A stretch of DNA of 64,000 nucleotides from contig JAFQHQ010000009.1 in assembly GCA_017397885.1 (NCBI GenBank), positions 1 to 64,000 on the forward strand. The letters are read 5' to 3'. Positions 62,617-64,000 of the stretch are shown piece by piece. The first letter of the stretch is position 1. Each line of letters begins with the position of its first letter. The stretch is from Clostridia bacterium. GTDB taxonomy: Bacteria; Bacillota; Clostridia; UMGS1810. A model generated the notes under the pieces. It was not told the DNA's origin, made no database searches, and saw only the letters and a program-made list of their open reading frames with translations. Made by a program: the position numbers and the translations under genes.

Positions 62617-64000
62617 TTATTTGACATTTTTTGACGTATTCACATATAAATTTTCAAATCCCGAAAATGATTTCGAAAGATTTGGTGACAATTCTCCGCT
62701 TACCTGATTGTTCACATAGGTACAACCGTCGGAAAAATACAGTGGAATCTGAAAGACAGTTTCGGAGTAATACTTTTTGAAATTGTTCCAAACTACGGCA
62801 CGACTGTCTTTTGAAGTGGCAGAATTCAGATTTGAAATAAAATTGTACAGTTCTTCACTGCGATATGCACAAATATTTTGAGCGCTTCGGGATTCTCCGA
62901 ACATAAAATCAAGATTGCCGCTGTTGTCTATGTTGATTTCACCCACATACAAATCATATTCACACTTCAAAACCTTTAAAACATACTCATCAAAAGGTTT
63001 TGCATCCAGAGATACCGAATAACCCTTGTTCTCCAGTTGATATTTAAGCGTATGAGCCAGTCTCTCTTTTGTTTTCGAATCAGAGTTATAAAGCAGAATA
63101 ACTTCGGAATCATCCTCATCGGATTTGGGTTTTGAAATCTTTTCACTGCTTTTCGGTGAATCATCTTCAATGTTGAAATATACACTATCACGAAGAGGTG
63201 CTTTTGCAACAACTGCATTATCAAGCATTATGTCATCGGCAATTTGAGCACCGTCCACTGCCGAAGACAAATAGCGCCGTTCTTCCACGGTGTCAAAATC
63301 TGCACAGGCACAGTTTATGCCTACATATGTGAACCTGTTTTGCTCTGTTTTAAAAGTATTGTAAATTGATGATGTAAGATTGATGTCGGATGGAGTTGTC
63401 CACGAAGTGGTAACCACATCAATTATTCCCGCATCAAACGCCGCAATAATTGTGTCGGCATCGGAAAGAATTTGCACATTAACCTCACTAATGTATGGTT
63501 TTTTTTCATTGTGCCACGAAGAATTCTGTTTAAGATAAATACTCTTATAATCCTCGGCGCGATCATAGCGGTACATCCCTGTTCCAACAGGTCTGAAATT
63601 GCTGTTTTCTTCCAGAAAATCATCGCCTGTAAGTTTTGCAGGAAGAATGGGGAAATCAAGGCAGTTTGCAAAATCTGCAATGGGTTTTTTTAAAGTTATC
63701 GAAACCGTATCTTCAGAAGTAGCATGATAGAGCAAAATGTTGTTTTTCAACGATTTGTAATTTCCTTCATACAAAAATATATAGTCAAGAGTTGCAACAA
63801 CATCATCTGAGGTAAGAGTGCTTCCGTCATGAAATTTTATGCCGCTTTTAAGTTTTACGGTGTAGACTGTGTTGTTTTTGGATGCACTGCATGAAGATGC
63901 CAGAACCGGAACTGTTGTGTGGTCGGCATTGCACTCAAAAAGCCCCTCATAGATAAGTGACAAAAAATCACTTACAGAAGCATGTTTGGTAATAAGCGGA
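62617..64000 (-). CDS. Peptide/nickel-type ABC transporter solute-binding protein (5'-partial)
   Basis: The reading frame is open through the right edge of the window (upstream codons give PLITKHASVSDFLS), so the true start is outside and about 460 residues are seen. SLIYEGLFECNADHTTVPVLASS, VKLKSGIKFHDGSTLTSDDVVATLDYI and PVGTGMYRYD are SBP_bac_5 (family 5) signatures for oligopeptide or nickel binding. An acidic/Ser-rich insertion (SEKISKPKSDEDDSE) in the middle of the protein is atypical. The ligand cannot be predicted and no permease is in view. Confidence 0.85.
   Translation of the reverse strand, partial: PLITKHASVSDFLSLIYEGLFECNADHTTVPVLASSCSASKNNTVYTVKLKSGIKFHDGSTLTSDDVVATLDYIFLYEGNYKSLKNNILLYHATSEDTVSITLKKPIADFANCLDFPILPAKLTGDDFLEENSNFRPVGTGMYRYDRAEDYKSIYLKQNSSWHNEKKPYISEVNVQILSDADTIIAAFDAGIIDVVTTSWTTPSDINLTSSIYNTFKTEQNRFTYVGINCACADFDTVEERRYLSSAVDGAQIADDIMLDNAVVAKAPLRDSVYFNIEDDSPKSSEKISKPKSDEDDSEVILLYNSDSKTKERLAHTLKYQLENKGYSVSLDAKPFDEYVLKVLKCEYDLYVGEINIDNSGNLDFMFGESRSAQNICAYRSEELYNFISNLNSATSKDSRAVVWNNFKKYYSETVFQIPLYFSDGCTYVNNQVSGELSPNLSKSFSGFENLYVNTSKNVK

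Overview
The window looks like chromosome from an endospore-forming Firmicute of the class Clostridia with a low to moderate G+C content. The reasons are a sporulation sigma factor of the SigK type, a GerW/YtfJ protein, a GerS-like lipoprotein, a DacF-type carboxypeptidase, ScpA/ScpB, strong AGGAGG-type ribosome binding sites, and a meso-diaminopimelate type MurE together with diaminopimelate decarboxylase. No rRNA, tRNA, CRISPR array, prophage or insertion sequence was recognised. I cannot name the species.

Layout. 1-5.9 kb: a sugar-ABC ATPase (ugpC/msmK) and a folC-rsuA-tex operon. 5.9-12.3 kb: a long minus-strand run from lysA through a site-2-type protease, scpA, scpB, a DUF2953 protein and gerW/ytfJ to a small lipoprotein and a penicillin-binding carboxypeptidase. 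12.4-13.5 kb: a small zinc-ribbon gene and an uninterrupted sigK. 13.5-22.3 kb: a cell-envelope island with an MBOAT O-acyltransferase and a DHHW (AlgX/PatB-like) partner, an L,D-transpeptidase, a second DHHW protein carrying three exact 118-codon stalk repeats, a zinc-ribbon/transmembrane/C-type-lectin protein and a GH3 hexosaminidase. 22.3-27.3 kb: a small secreted protein, a mazEF-type toxin-antitoxin pair, a GerS-like lipoprotein, nnrD, and two membrane proteins, one with 37-residue repeats. 27.4-34.1 kb: a 2226-residue SLH-anchored surface protein with InlB/Flg_new-type repeats. 34.4-35.8 kb: a plus-strand two-gene cassette, an XRE-DUF3990 fusion plus a 140-residue partner, which is probably a toxin-antitoxin-like module and is the least conventional system here.

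36.3-48.4 kb: greA-lysS, a GH88 lipoprotein with an HdeD-like protein, a sulfur-handling operon (mrp-ybaK-cysK-mnmA), an ECF sigma/anti-sigma pair, dusB with a NusG-domain-II protein and a Gx transporter, then nrdR. 48.4-62.5 kb: the division and cell-wall (dcw) cluster in the order mraZ-rsmH-ftsL-PASTA PBP-murE-murF-mraY-ftsW-murG-murA-divIB-ftsZ, preceded by four perfectly spaced MraZ boxes and lacking murD, murC, murB and ftsA. 62.6-64.0 kb: a solute-binding protein gene that runs off the right edge.

Regulation is unusually readable. Seven promoters are exact TTGACA-N17-TATAAT matches and several others are close. Intrinsic terminators close most units. In two sporulation-associated genes (a dacF-like gene and sigK) the ribosome binding site lies inside the 3' arm of a stem-loop. 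Start codons were chosen by ribosome binding site position, and several differ from the longest reading frame.
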